Numbered from the stretch's first letter, positions 1-7,923 are shown. The stretch: DNA of 23,779 nucleotides from Terrisporobacter sp. (GCA_029851945.1 JARKUZ010000060.1:1-23779); one strand, 5' to 3'. Notes: a model not told the origin generated them from the sequence alone. Program-made: numbers and translations.

Positions 1-787
1 GATAATTGAAATTTTCAAGGAAATCAAATCCGAACATTTTTCCTAGACCTATAGCCATATCACTATATCCACTAAAATCAAAATATATCTGAAGTGTATA
101 ACATATAATTCCTAACCATGCTTCTAATGTAGATAAGTCTGCTATTTGAGCTGCAAATATATTGTCTGCAATCATACCTAATTGATTTGAAAATATAACT
201 TTTTTACCAAGGCCAAGTATAAATCTTTCTATACCATCTGCAAACTTATTTATAGTATGACTTCTATTATTTATTTGATCATCAACTGTTTGGTATCTTA
301 CAATAGGTCCAGCTACAAGTTGTGGGAATAAACTTACATAAAGAGCTAAATCAAAAACATCTTCTTGAGCTCTTGCATCATTTCTATATACATCAATTAC
401 ATAACTCATAGTTTGGAATGTGAAAAATGATATTCCAAGAGGTAGGGCTATTTCAGGTATATTTAAATTTGCATCAAGTAAGCTATTCATACTATCTACA
501 AAGAAATTACTATATTTAAAAACTATCAATAGTGAAATATTAAAAACAACTGATGAAATAAGCCAAAACTTCTTTCTTCTATTATTTGATGCTACCTTCA
601 ATCCAAAAATATAGTTTAAAATTATAGAAAAAATCATCAAAAATACATATTTAGGCTCTCCCCATGCATAAAAAAACAAACTTGCAATTAACAATACTAA
701 ATTTTTTAATTTATCATCTAATAAGTAGTAAAATATAAGTACTACTGGTAAAAATAAAAATATAAATACTAAACTACTAAAAACCAT
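1..787 (-). CDS. MBOAT-family O-acyltransferase, AlgI/PatA type (C-terminus beyond window)
   Basis: The first 262 or so codons of an integral membrane O-acyltransferase are present; the rest lies left of position 1. The translation begins MVFSSLVFIFLFLPVVLIFY and contains FFYAWGEPKYV, PLGISFFTFQTMSYVIDVYR, FPQLVAGPIVR and QIYFDFSGYSDMAIGLGKMF, the series of motifs typical of AlgI-like MBOAT proteins with many membrane segments. The catalytic histidine expected further on is outside the window. Such enzymes move acyl, usually acetyl, groups across the membrane onto extracellular polysaccharide or wall polymers, often with an AlgJ/DltD-like partner, which would also lie off the left edge. The ATG at 785-787 is the only usable start: an in-frame TGA lies four codons upstream. 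The Shine-Dalgarno is unusually far away (separate entry). The substrate cannot be told from sequence. Confidence 0.92.
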   Translation of the reverse strand, partial: MVFSSLVFIFLFLPVVLIFYYLLDDKLKNLVLLIASLFFYAWGEPKYVFLMIFSIILNYIFGLKVASNNRRKKFWLISSVVFNISLLIVFKYSNFFVDSMNSLLDANLNIPEIALPLGISFFTFQTMSYVIDVYRNDARAQEDVFDLALYVSLFPQLVAGPIVRYQTVDDQINNRSHTINKFADGIERFILGLGKKVIFSNQLGMIADNIFAAQIADLSTLEAWLGIICYTLQIYFDFSGYSDMAIGLGKMFGFDFLENFNY

Positions 788-824
788 ATAAATTAATCAA
801 TTTTAAATTGATTTTCCTCCCTCC
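788..824 (-). promoter_or_regulatory. Distant Shine-Dalgarno with a hairpin between it and the start codon
   Basis: The only good Shine-Dalgarno (GGAGGGAGG, 816-824) lies 28 nt from the MBOAT ATG, too far for normal initiation. Between them is an 8-bp perfect inverted repeat (AATCAATT at 795-802, AATTGATT at 806-813) with a 3-nt loop. If it folds, the unpaired distance is 9 nt, close to optimal. The repeat and spacing are seen; folding in the mRNA is inferred, and the stem has only one G-C pair. Confidence 0.5.
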
Positions 825-1069
825 ACTTTTGTTAATGATTTCATCATCAAATATACACTAAAATTTAATTAAAAATTCATATTTAGAATTATCGTTCTCT
901 ATTTGTTATAAAATCTTAGTAAACAATTATTTTCGTTATAAAGTTGTAATAAATATAATTAACTTTTCAATTTTCTCTACTTTAATTAGACAACATAAAA
1001 CTCTAAATGGTTACTTATAAAATTTCAAATTATTCTTTCTATTGTATTTCAACTATTATTTCTAACTAT
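825..1069. other. Intergenic and leader region, no gene seen
   Basis: This is the remainder of the 366-bp gap between the MBOAT gene and the ABC operon, very AT-rich and without a credible ORF. It would be the roughly 195-nt 5' leader of the MBOAT mRNA if the ECF-type promoter at 989-1015 is used. I recognise no riboswitch. Confidence 0.5.
989..1015 (-). promoter_or_regulatory. Putative ECF-sigma promoter upstream of the MBOAT gene
   Basis: Read on the minus strand: -35 AGTAACC, 17-bp spacer measured from AGTAAC, -10 TGTCTAAT. It matches the promoter found in front of the ECF sigma gene at 23428-23454 in both elements, in spacer length and in flanks (ATTTTATA on the 5' side, ATTTA after the -35). 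ECF promoters in Bacillus have the form TGwAAC-N16/17-CGwC. Start sites about 7 nt downstream would give a long leader before 787. Confidence 0.6.
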
Positions 1070-1114
1070 AAAAGCTATGAAGATAGAATATTAATTCTAA
1101 ATTTCATAGCTTTT
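1070..1114 (-). terminator. Rho-independent terminator of the ABC exporter operon
   Basis: A 12-bp perfect stem (AAAAGCTATGAA at 1070-1081, TTCATAGCTTTT at 1103-1114) encloses a second inverted repeat (TAGAAT/ATTCTA). It lies about 40 bp past the stop of the ABC ATPase gene. The T-tract on the minus strand is short (TTTTAT). Confidence 0.65.
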
Positions 1115-1153
1115 ACTAAACTCATAAATTAAATACTAATAAATTCTTACTTT

Positions 1154-1822
1154 CTATAACAAATTTAATTTACCATCTACTATAGATATAACTCTATCTG
1201 CTTTTTTAGCAATTTCATTATTGTGAGTTATCATTATTAAAGTTTGATTATATTTCTTTATAGAAGTCTTAAGTAAATCCATTACTTCTTCTGTAGTTTT
1301 GCTATCTAAATTTCCAGTAGGCTCATCAGCTAAAATAATACTCGGCTTTGCAGCTAAAGCACGAGCTATGGCGACACGCTGTTGCTGACCACCTGATAAT
1401 TGGTTTGGAAGATGATCTTTTCTATCATCTATTCCAAGTAATTTCATCAAGTCATTTATATAATTTTCGTCTATTTTTTGATTATCTAATTTTAAAGGTA
1501 GTTCTATATTCTCTTTTACGTTAAGAACTGGTATTAAATTATATTGTTGAAATACGAAACCTACTTTTTGTCTTCTATATTTAGCTAACGCTTTATCAGA
1601 TAAACAACAAATATCTTTTCCATCAACTTTTATAGTCCCTCTACTTGGTCTCTCTAATCCTCCTACTAAGTGAAGAAAAGTACTTTTTCCACTTCCACTA
1701 GGTCCTACTATTGCTACAAATTCACCTTTATTTATTTTTAAATTAACATCTTGTAATGCATCTACTTTTGTTTGTTTTTTTCCATATATTTTACCTAAAT
1801 TAACAGTCTCTAATATTACCAT
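1154..1822 (-). CDS. ABC transporter ATP-binding protein, MacB/LolD/BceA type
   Basis: This 222-residue ATPase carries Walker [10 protein letters not shown] (residues 40-48), Q-loop FVFQQYN, signature [10 protein letters not shown] (from 142), Walker B IILADEP followed by TGNLDS, and the switch histidine in ITHNN (H200). The [10 protein letters not shown] stretch is characteristic of the LolD/MacB/FtsE group that partners FtsX-type permeases, and one is encoded just upstream with a 10-nt gap. The start follows AGAGGGG and a 5-nt spacer. The pair probably exports, or protects against, an antimicrobial or envelope-active compound. The substrate is unknown, and the divergent sensor genes point to inducible resistance or immunity. 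Confidence 0.93.
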   Translation of the reverse strand: MVILETVNLGKIYGKKQTKVDALQDVNLKINKGEFVAIVGPSGSGKSTFLHLVGGLERPSRGTIKVDGKDICCLSDKALAKYRRQKVGFVFQQYNLIPVLNVKENIELPLKLDNQKIDENYINDLMKLLGIDDRKDHLPNQLSGGQQQRVAIARALAAKPSIILADEPTGNLDSKTTEEVMDLLKTSIKKYNQTLIMITHNNEIAKKADRVISIVDGKLNLL

Positions 1823-1832
1823 AATAACCCCT

Positions 1833-4415
1833 CTACTCTATAATATTTATAGCTTCTACTATACTACTTTCTTTTATTTTTCTAGCTGGTAAGTAAGTTG
1901 CTAATAAGCCAACTATAATATTTGCTAATATTACTAGAATATACAACTTATAATTTATAGCAAACTCCATTCCATACTTTTCAAATCCATAGGTTTTATA
2001 CATTCTAATTTGTAAAAGTATTCCACCTACTACAACTATTACACTTGAAATAATCCCATAGAATAATCCTTCATAAATTATCATTTTCTTAAAATCTTTG
2101 TCACTTATTCCTATCGCTCTAAGCATTCCAAATTCACTAGTTCTTGAAGTTAAGTTATAGCTTACATTGTTAATTATATTAAATACACTTATAGCAAACA
2201 TAACTGCTACTATACCAAAATCTAAAAGCTTTTTCTGCTTAAGTTCCTGTTCGTTCATTTTTTTATCTTCAGTCATATCTGTAGTTACAGTTCCTGGTAC
2301 CTTACCTCCAATTTGCCCCAGTTTTTCATTTATATCACTGTGATTTGCATTTTCTTTCATATTTGCATACACTACATCATAGTTACTATTACCAAATAAT
2401 TCATCTAAATATATATCACTGGCTATGACATCTATTCCATTACCCCCAGTATACAATCCATCATCTGCATAAGGATAATTTACTATAGCTCCTACTTTAA
2501 AAGTATACTCTTCATACTCATAGTTATCTTTTCCTTGCCAATACTTCTGTATATCTTCTATTTTTCCTTTAGGATATTTAACTGTTACAGTATCCCCAAC
2601 TTTAATATTAGCAAGCGGATCTCCAGTATTTCCTCCTAAAACTATATCTCTGTCACCATGATTTTCGTAAATATATGGCATATATACTACTGCTAAATTT
2701 TCTTTTTTCATTTTTTCTATATCAATTTTTCCACTTACTAAATAGTCATTTAAAGATTTTAACATCTCATCATTAAAACCTTTTAGTTTTTGTTTTACTA
2801 AATAATTATTAATATTTTTATCTTTCATTATAGTTCCATTCAGAACCTTCTTAAAATATGGTTCTTCATCATTTTGTTTTATAAATTCCATATCTAGCAA
2901 GTCTTTTTTAGGCAAAACTAGTCTACTATGAATTACTCTAGCTGCTTTTACTTCTTTAATTCCATCTATTTTTCTAATTTTTTCAATATCTTTATTACTT
3001 AAACCAGCATTTTCACCATTGGATGCATTTACTTGCATTATAAAATCTCCATTTAAATACATTGCCTTAGTTACTTGAGCATACATAGCATCAGATATTG
3101 TATAAGAATAGCTATTTTTAATTACTAATACTCCTCCTATACTCATAGATAACATTATTAAAATAAATGCTTTCTTATTTCTAAATATATTCTTCATTGA
3201 AACTGCTTTTGTTGCTGAAATATTCTTACTTATTTTAGCTATGATAAAGTTACTTTTCTTTACCTTACTTCCAGAGCCAAAATTTCTTTTTATAGCTTCA
3301 ATTGGAGATATATTTCTTATTTTTAAATAAGTAAATATACTAATAATCAATATCACAACTAAAGTGCATGCTATAGATAATAAAATCACTTCTGTTGGTA
3401 TAACAAAAGGTATTGATTCTAATTTTCCTCCAAGAGCAATATTAGCAATATTTCCACCTAATTTATTAAATATTTGCGCTCCACCCATGCCAAGTAATAT
3501 TCCAATATGCATAGATACTAAAGATATTATTAATAACTCATATATCATAATCTTAAATATTCTAAAATTAGTAGCTCCTAATGCCCTTAGCATTCCATAA
3601 TCTCTAATTCTTTGGTATACAGATATTGAATAAATACTATAAATTACAAGTCCTGCAAATGCACTCATAGCTATAGCTGTATTTCTACTTTCAGTATCTA
3701 TACCACCGTTCTCTTCTACAGATTCAACTAATGTAGAGTTTATACCTACTTGATTTTCTAAATTAAGATTTGCTTTTTTAGCTATAACTTCTATATTATT
3801 ACTAATTGGACTACCTTCATTAAACTCCACATTTGCTACAAAATTATTAATCTTATTATCATCAAGATGTAAAAACATCTCACATCTTCCAACGCTCTTA
3901 TCTTTATATCTATCCTTAAGTATCCCTACAACTTTAAACGTTTCTGGCTTATCTTTATTATAAAGTTTAAAAGTTAATTCTTGTCCCACAGTTGACTCTA
4001 ACCCCATACTGTTTAATATCCAACTCTCTAATACAACCTCATTTTTTGCTTCTGGCAATCTACCTTTTACAATTTCTGATTCATCATTTAGAAAATTATT
4101 ATCGGCATAAAGTATGTTAATGGGTAACTTTTCATCAGTATCTGTAGAAGCATAGTAAGAAGTTATACCTATATTTTTTATATCCTTACCTTCCTTAACA
4201 ACCTCTAGTTGATTCTTGTCTATATCTTTGAAAGCTACATGATAAGTTCCTGTTTCCCTTTTTACCCTTTCTAAATCAGCTTGTTGCGCACTTTTAGATA
4301 AAGTCCCCACGCCTACTATAAGTGCTGTTCCTATTATTATACTAAGCATTATTGCTATTGATCTAGATTTGAAGCTTTTTATATATTTGATTACTATACT
4401 TAAATCTTCTTTCAT
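1833..4415 (-). CDS. ABC transporter permease with two FtsX domains
   Basis: This 860-residue membrane protein has an N-terminal membrane segment (around 18-38), a large extracytoplasmic domain, and a first FtsX core (around 245-370) with the cytoplasmic signature RDYGMLRALGATNFRIFK. A further membrane segment (around 415-435), a second large extracytoplasmic domain of about 280 residues and a second FtsX core (around 735-855, with EFGMLRAIGISDKDF) follow. The 4+4 membrane layout with two outside domains is that of MacB/YknZ/antimicrobial-peptide exporters, not the 10-segment BceB layout. The ATG follows AGGAAGG. It is first in the operon with the ATPase, transcribed from the sigma-A promoter at 4466-4494, and divergent from a LytTR two-component system that probably controls it. 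Confidence 0.92.
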   Translation of the reverse strand: MKEDLSIVIKYIKSFKSRSIAIMLSIIIGTALIVGVGTLSKSAQQADLERVKRETGTYHVAFKDIDKNQLEVVKEGKDIKNIGITSYYASTDTDEKLPINILYADNNFLNDESEIVKGRLPEAKNEVVLESWILNSMGLESTVGQELTFKLYNKDKPETFKVVGILKDRYKDKSVGRCEMFLHLDDNKINNFVANVEFNEGSPISNNIEVIAKKANLNLENQVGINSTLVESVEENGGIDTESRNTAIAMSAFAGLVIYSIYSISVYQRIRDYGMLRALGATNFRIFKIMIYELLIISLVSMHIGILLGMGGAQIFNKLGGNIANIALGGKLESIPFVIPTEVILLSIACTLVVILIISIFTYLKIRNISPIEAIKRNFGSGSKVKKSNFIIAKISKNISATKAVSMKNIFRNKKAFILIMLSMSIGGVLVIKNSYSYTISDAMYAQVTKAMYLNGDFIMQVNASNGENAGLSNKDIEKIRKIDGIKEVKAARVIHSRLVLPKKDLLDMEFIKQNDEEPYFKKVLNGTIMKDKNINNYLVKQKLKGFNDEMLKSLNDYLVSGKIDIEKMKKENLAVVYMPYIYENHGDRDIVLGGNTGDPLANIKVGDTVTVKYPKGKIEDIQKYWQGKDNYEYEEYTFKVGAIVNYPYADDGLYTGGNGIDVIASDIYLDELFGNSNYDVVYANMKENANHSDINEKLGQIGGKVPGTVTTDMTEDKKMNEQELKQKKLLDFGIVAVMFAISVFNIINNVSYNLTSRTSEFGMLRAIGISDKDFKKMIIYEGLFYGIISSVIVVVGGILLQIRMYKTYGFEKYGMEFAINYKLYILVILANIIVGLLATYLPARKIKESSIVEAINIIE

Positions 4416-4465
4416 TTATTTGACCTTCCTCCCTCTAAATAAATACTTCTCCTTTGAATAAGTTC

Positions 4466-4494
4466 ATTATATACATGAAAAATAATTCTATCAA
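4466..4494 (-). promoter_or_regulatory. Sigma-A promoter of the ABC exporter operon
   Basis: On the minus strand there is TTGATA (4489-4494), a 17-bp spacer and a perfect TATAAT (4466-4471). The start site would fall near 4459, about 44 nt before the permease ATG. Confidence 0.75.
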
Positions 4495-4497
4495 ATT

Positions 4498-4529
4498 ACG
4501 TTTTTTCAAATTTATTATAGTTTTTTGCA
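4498..4529. promoter_or_regulatory. Candidate LytTR-regulator binding repeats
   Basis: Two direct repeats, (t)ACGTTTTTTc and (t)ATAGTTTTTTgc, have their GTTTTTT cores starting at 4500 and 4520, exactly 20 bp (two helical turns) apart. They resemble the nGTTnTn half-sites of AgrA/VirR-type LytTR regulators. They sit immediately upstream of the -35 box of the exporter promoter, where an activator would bind. T-runs are common here, so this is a moderate call. Confidence 0.4.
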
Positions 4530-4583
4530 TATTTATTTAGGTCTATATACAAGTTTTAATTTTATTTATGTAAATTTCAACTT

Positions 4584-4612
4584 TTTACATATTTTTTCAT
4601 AAGTGATATACT
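4584..4612 (+). promoter_or_regulatory. Sigma-A promoter of the two-component operon
   Basis: TTTACA (4584-4589), a 17-bp spacer and TATACT (4607-4612). The start site would be near 4619, downstream of a possible in-frame GTG at 4603, which rules that GTG out as the kinase start. Confidence 0.7.
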
Positions 4613-4644
4613 TCTATTATAAATGGAAAACTAAGGAGTTAAAT

Positions 4645-5580
4645 ATGTATAATATTTTTATATTTACAATGATTATTTTAATATTTTTTGTAGGACTCAA
4701 TTTGATTTTATATAGATATGAATTTTATAATAAGATGAGCCTAGGAAAAAGAAACTTTTTTAGCTTAATTATATCTTCAATATGTTTTTTACTATTCTAT
4801 AAAATATTTATTTTTATATTATATAGATTAAATGATGATCTATTGATAAAAGGTATTTTTATATCAGTATTAGCATTTATAGTAATGATTCTATGTTTAT
4901 ATATAGGCTATGAGTTTTCAAAAATGATGAATCTTAATTGTAAATACAAGTCTGAGTTAAATAAATCAAATAATAAAATTGAACATAAAGACAATATAAT
5001 AGGAAAGCTTAGAAGTCAAAAACATGATTATTTAAAACATTTACAAGTAGTATATTCACTTCTTAATAATAATCTTAATGAAGATGCTAAAGACTATATA
5101 ACAAATATATCTAATAGTTTTAGATCAAAAACTTCTAGATATGGTAAGGTTTCTTATTTAGATGCCATAGCTTCTTTAAAATATGAAGAATGTCTTATAA
5201 AAAACATCTCTTTCGATGTTTACATTCAAGATTTTATAGATAATTTAGTCATAGAGCCAAGTGAAATGAGCTCTGTACTTTTGAATATAATAGATAATGC
5301 TATAGATTCTTTATCTACAATTAACAAAGATAATAAATATATAAAACTCTTTGTCTATGAAGATGAGTTCCAATATGTTATATCTATAAAAAACAACGGA
5401 CCCATTATTTATAATACAGAAAGTATATTTGAAGAAGGATTCTCTACTAAAGATGGTGATAACAGAGGATATGGACTTTACTTAGTAAAAAATATTTTAG
5501 ATAAGTACGGTTACCATATCTTTGCAAGTAGTGATGAATTCTTAACTGAATTTACAATTTTAATACCGAAATATTGCTAA
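4645..5580 (+). CDS. GHKL-type sensor histidine kinase (VirS/AgrC-like)
   Basis: This is a membrane sensor of 311 residues. About three membrane segments occupy residues 1-22, 35-59 and 67-91, followed by a coiled linker and the dimerisation/phosphoacceptor helix with RSQKHDYLKHLQ, the SpoOB-like form of the histidine motif. A GHKL ATPase domain follows, with N-box LLNIIDNAIDSL, G1 ISIKNNGPII and G2 EEGFSTKDGDNRGYGLYLVKN. The start is the ATG at 4645, which has AAGGAG 7 nt upstream; an in-frame GTG at 4603 overlaps the -10 box and lacks a ribosome site. It is co-transcribed with the LytTR regulator (15-nt gap), which it should phosphorylate. The short sensor resembles kinases that detect peptides or membrane stress. 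Confidence 0.92.
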   Translation: MYNIFIFTMIILIFFVGLNLILYRYEFYNKMSLGKRNFFSLIISSICFLLFYKIFIFILYRLNDDLLIKGIFISVLAFIVMILCLYIGYEFSKMMNLNCKYKSELNKSNNKIEHKDNIIGKLRSQKHDYLKHLQVVYSLLNNNLNEDAKDYITNISNSFRSKTSRYGKVSYLDAIASLKYEECLIKNISFDVYIQDFIDNLVIEPSEMSSVLLNIIDNAIDSLSTINKDNKYIKLFVYEDEFQYVISIKNNGPIIYNTESIFEEGFSTKDGDNRGYGLYLVKNILDKYGYHIFASSDEFLTEFTILIPKYC

Positions 5581-5595
5581 GGAGAAATAGTTCTG

Positions 5596-6333
5596 ATGAT
5601 AAAAGTTTTAATATGTGATGATGATAAAGCTGTAAGAGATGATATAGAAAGTACTATAAAAAATTCTGGCTATGTAGACTATGTAAAAAAAGTAAAAGAT
5701 GGTTTAGAAGCCATCGAGTTTATAAAAAATGAGAAAATAGATTTACTTATAATGGATATTGATATGCCTTATAAAAATGGTATCGAATGTGCAAAGGAAA
5801 TTAGCAAAATTGATTCTGATGTACATATAATCTTTGTTACTGGATTTGCAGATTATAGTTTAGAAAGCTTTAAAGTTCATCCTGTAGATTTTATAGTTAA
5901 ACCTTTTACTAAGGAAAAAATTTTAGATTCTATTAATATAGCAATAGACCATATAAACTCTCATAAGTTGGCTAAAGATAATTTTATAGAAGATACTTTA
6001 TTCCCATATAAAGTAAGAAAACAAATTCATATGATTAATTTTGACGATATTGTTATGTTTGAAAAAAATTCTAGAGCTATAAATTTATATACTAAAGATC
6101 ATGATGTAATAAAGTTTTATGAAAACTTTGATGATTTATCTAAAAGATTGCCACCAAACTTTTTTATTACACATAAACAATATATTGTTAATTTAAAATT
6201 AATTCATAAAGTTATACCTATTAATAAGTCTTCTCTAGAAATAAGATTTATTAATTTTAATGAAACAGCTACACTTAGTAAATCTTTAGAAAAGGATTTT
6301 CTTTATAGATTTTATAGAACTAAAAGATTTTAA
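5596..6333 (+). CDS. LytTR-family response regulator (AgrA/VirR-like)
   Basis: This is a 245-residue two-domain regulator. The receiver domain (1-120) has the acidic pocket CDDD (8-10), phosphoacceptor D54 in LLIMDIDMP, T82 and K102 in IVKPF. A LytTR DNA-binding domain follows (about 137-245), with DIVMFEKNSRAINLYT and FFITHKQYIVNLKLIHKV. GGAG precedes the ATG by 11 nt. It is the partner of the kinase just upstream. The likely target is the divergent ABC exporter, whose promoter carries LytTR-like repeats. A strong terminator follows directly. Confidence 0.93.
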   Translation: MIKVLICDDDKAVRDDIESTIKNSGYVDYVKKVKDGLEAIEFIKNEKIDLLIMDIDMPYKNGIECAKEISKIDSDVHIIFVTGFADYSLESFKVHPVDFIVKPFTKEKILDSINIAIDHINSHKLAKDNFIEDTLFPYKVRKQIHMINFDDIVMFEKNSRAINLYTKDHDVIKFYENFDDLSKRLPPNFFITHKQYIVNLKLIHKVIPINKSSLEIRFINFNETATLSKSLEKDFLYRFYRTKRF

Positions 6334-6375
6334 AAATGGATTGTCACACTAATCTTTAGTGAGACAATCCATTTT
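6333..6375. terminator. Bidirectional terminator between convergent genes
   Basis: A 19-bp stem broken by a single A-A mismatch: AAAATGGATTGTC (6333-6345), then CACTAA, a 3-nt loop and TTAGTG, then GACAATCCATTTT (6363-6375). A-rich and T-rich ends on both sides let it serve the regulator gene (+) and the YbaK gene (-). Confidence 0.9.
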
Positions 6376-6382
6376 ATATCTA

Positions 6383-6865
6383 TTATTTTATTATATCTGC
6401 ATACTGAAATTTAACAACATCTTGTAAATCAGATGGTGATAACTCTATTTGAAAACCTATCTTACCACCACTTACAATTATCTTTTCTAGGTTCTTACCA
6501 CTTTCATGTACAAAAGTTGGATATAGTTTTTTCATTCCTACTGGAGAACACCCACCTCTTATATAACCTGTCACTTTATTTATGTCCTTAACATGAATCA
6601 TTTCAATATTTTTTTCTCCTGCTGCCTTAGCTGCTTTTTTCATATCTAAACTTTCAGCCACAGGTATTACAAATACGTAGAAGTTTTTACTTGTCCCTTG
6701 AGCTACTAAAGTTTTAAATACCATGTTTTCATCTTGATTTAATTTATGAGCAACACTTATACCATCTATATGATTATCATCAACTTCATAAGTGTACATG
6801 TTATACTCTATTTTCTTAGAGTCTAAAATTCTCATGGCATTTGTCTTTGGTTGTTTTTTAGCCAA
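6383..6865 (-). CDS. ybaK: YbaK/EbsC-family aminoacyl-tRNA deacylase
   Basis: This protein of about 160 residues belongs to the YbaK/EbsC editing family, whose best-studied members hydrolyse Cys-tRNA(Pro) mischarged by prolyl-tRNA synthetase. Family features seen are the N-terminal TNAMRILDSKKIEY, the conserved lysine in ENMVFKTLVAQG, IPVAESLDMKKAAKAAG, and GYIRGGCSPVGMKK with the GxxSPxG loop that lines the active site. Length is normal. Two starts are adjacent: GTG (6866-6868) lies only about 4 nt from the GGGAGG site, whereas TTG (6863-6865) lies 7 nt away and gives the usual MAKKQPKTNAM beginning, so I chose TTG. It is monocistronic by appearance. Confidence 0.9.
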   Translation of the reverse strand: MAKKQPKTNAMRILDSKKIEYNMYTYEVDDNHIDGISVAHKLNQDENMVFKTLVAQGTSKNFYVFVIPVAESLDMKKAAKAAGEKNIEMIHVKDINKVTGYIRGGCSPVGMKKLYPTFVHESGKNLEKIIVSGGKIGFQIELSPSDLQDVVKFQYADIIK

Positions 6866-6947
6866 CACTACCCCTCCCTTTTGAGTTAATACAATTAATC
6901 TATAACATTTATTATATCATTTAATCCCTATTATTACCTAATTTCAT

Positions 6948-7223
6948 CTATCTTACTTCTATAATATAAGCACTTGTTTGAGGTGGTATACTCATAGTCA
7001 TAGCATTGGAATGGTAAGCCACTACTAAATCTCCAATTTTTAAATCTTCAACACGAATTTCATTACATTCTCCATCTGATATCAGAGTTGTATCACTATA
7101 TACAAGTCTTGTATAAGTATAAACATCCCTAGGATTCATAGCTATAGTAATAAATTTATATTGATTATCAGGACTATCTGATATTTCCACAATTCTTCCG
7201 CTCTTGCATGAACAACATTTCAT
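6948..7223 (-). CDS. Small Cys-rich protein of unknown function
   Basis: I do not recognise this 91-residue protein. It begins MKCCSCKSGRIVEISDSP, with three cysteines in the first six residues, and has another cysteine in ISDGECNEIR. The rest looks like a small all-beta (OB-like) domain ending GDLVVAYHSNAMTMSIPPQTSAYIIEV. There is no signal peptide. An in-frame ATG at 7244 is rejected because the Shine-Dalgarno AGGAGG lies downstream of it, 9 nt before the ATG at 7223. It has its own good promoter (7256-7284). Metal binding by the Cys cluster is possible but not shown. Confidence 0.75.
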   Translation of the reverse strand: MKCCSCKSGRIVEISDSPDNQYKFITIAMNPRDVYTYTRLVYSDTTLISDGECNEIRVEDLKIGDLVVAYHSNAMTMSIPPQTSAYIIEVR

Positions 7224-7255
7224 AACAATCAACCTCCTATTCATTTTATTACTAT

Positions 7256-7284
7256 ACTATATCCATTTTAATTTTATTTGTTAA
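7256..7284 (-). promoter_or_regulatory. Sigma-A promoter for the Cys-rich small protein
   Basis: On the minus strand there is TTAACA (7279-7284), a 17-bp spacer and TATAGT (7256-7261), each one mismatch from consensus. This places the start site near 7249 and leaves a leader of about 26 nt. Confidence 0.65.
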
Positions 7285-7291
7285 CCAAATG

Positions 7292-7316
7292 AAACATCCT
7301 ATAAAATAAGATGTTT
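7292..7316 (+). other. Small hairpin between divergent genes
   Basis: AAACATC (7292-7298) and GATGTTT (7310-7316), followed by TTAT on the plus strand, form a terminator-like hairpin. It lies upstream of the acetyltransferase with no plus-strand gene before it, so it may only be a weak attenuator or chance. Confidence 0.25.
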
Positions 7317-7389
7317 TTATTAGTACTAAAATAATCAAAGTGTATTAAAATATATTTAATATATAAATCTTAATAAGGAGAATTTAATT

Positions 7390-7923
7390 ATGACAATACA
7401 TATAAGACAAGAAAAAAACGAGGATATTGATATAATATACAATCTAGTAAAAAAATCATTTGAAAATGCAGAACACTCTGATGGAACTGAACAAGACTTA
7501 GTTAACAGACTTAGAAAGTCTAAAAGTTTTATTCCTGAACTTTCATTAGTAGCTACTGATGGCAACAATCTAATCGGTCATATATTATTTACAAAAATAT
7601 TAATAGAGAACAATAATAAAAAAGCTGAATCACTAGCCTTAGCTCCACTTGCAGTATTACCAGAATATCAAAACAAAAGCGTAGGAAGTAAATTAGTTAA
7701 AGAAGGATTAAAAATTTCAAAAGAATTGGGATATAAATCTGTTATTGTTCTTGGTAGTGAAAAATATTATCCTCGTTTTGGGTTTGTAGAAGCTAAAAAC
7801 TTTGAAATAATTCCACCTTTTGAAGTTCCAAGTGAAAACTTTATGGCAATAGAACTTGAAGAAGGTTCTCTTAAAGATGTAAGTGGAACTATAATTTACT
7901 CAAAAGAATTTTTTGAAAACTAA
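7390..7923 (+). CDS. GNAT-family N-acetyltransferase (YhbS-like)
   Basis: This 177-residue protein has the GNAT fold order. The N-terminal IRQEKNEDIDIIYNLVKKSF leads to the central strand ALAPLAVLPEYQNKSVGSKLV, which carries the acetyl-CoA-binding motif A in the form QNKSVGSKL in place of Q/RxxGxG/A, then VIVLGSEKYYPRFGF. The LGxxxYYxRFGF ending is typical of the YhbS group of predicted acetyltransferases. The substrate is unknown. The ATG has AAGGAG about 10 nt upstream. The first G of the usual acetyl-CoA loop is replaced by serine (QNKSVGS), a mild departure from the family. Confidence 0.88.
   Translation: MTIHIRQEKNEDIDIIYNLVKKSFENAEHSDGTEQDLVNRLRKSKSFIPELSLVATDGNNLIGHILFTKILIENNNKKAESLALAPLAVLPEYQNKSVGSKLVKEGLKISKELGYKSVIVLGSEKYYPRFGFVEAKNFEIIPPFEVPSENFMAIELEEGSLKDVSGTIIYSKEFFEN

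Noticed and set aside
4603..4644. An earlier in-frame GTG start for the histidine kinase
   Set aside because: It overlaps the promoter -10 box and lies upstream of the predicted transcript start, with no ribosome site; the ATG at 4645 has AAGGAG at good spacing.
7356..7568. A minus-strand 70-residue frame overlapping the acetyltransferase start
   Set aside because: It overlaps the GNAT gene and its ribosome site, and its composition is that of an antisense shadow.
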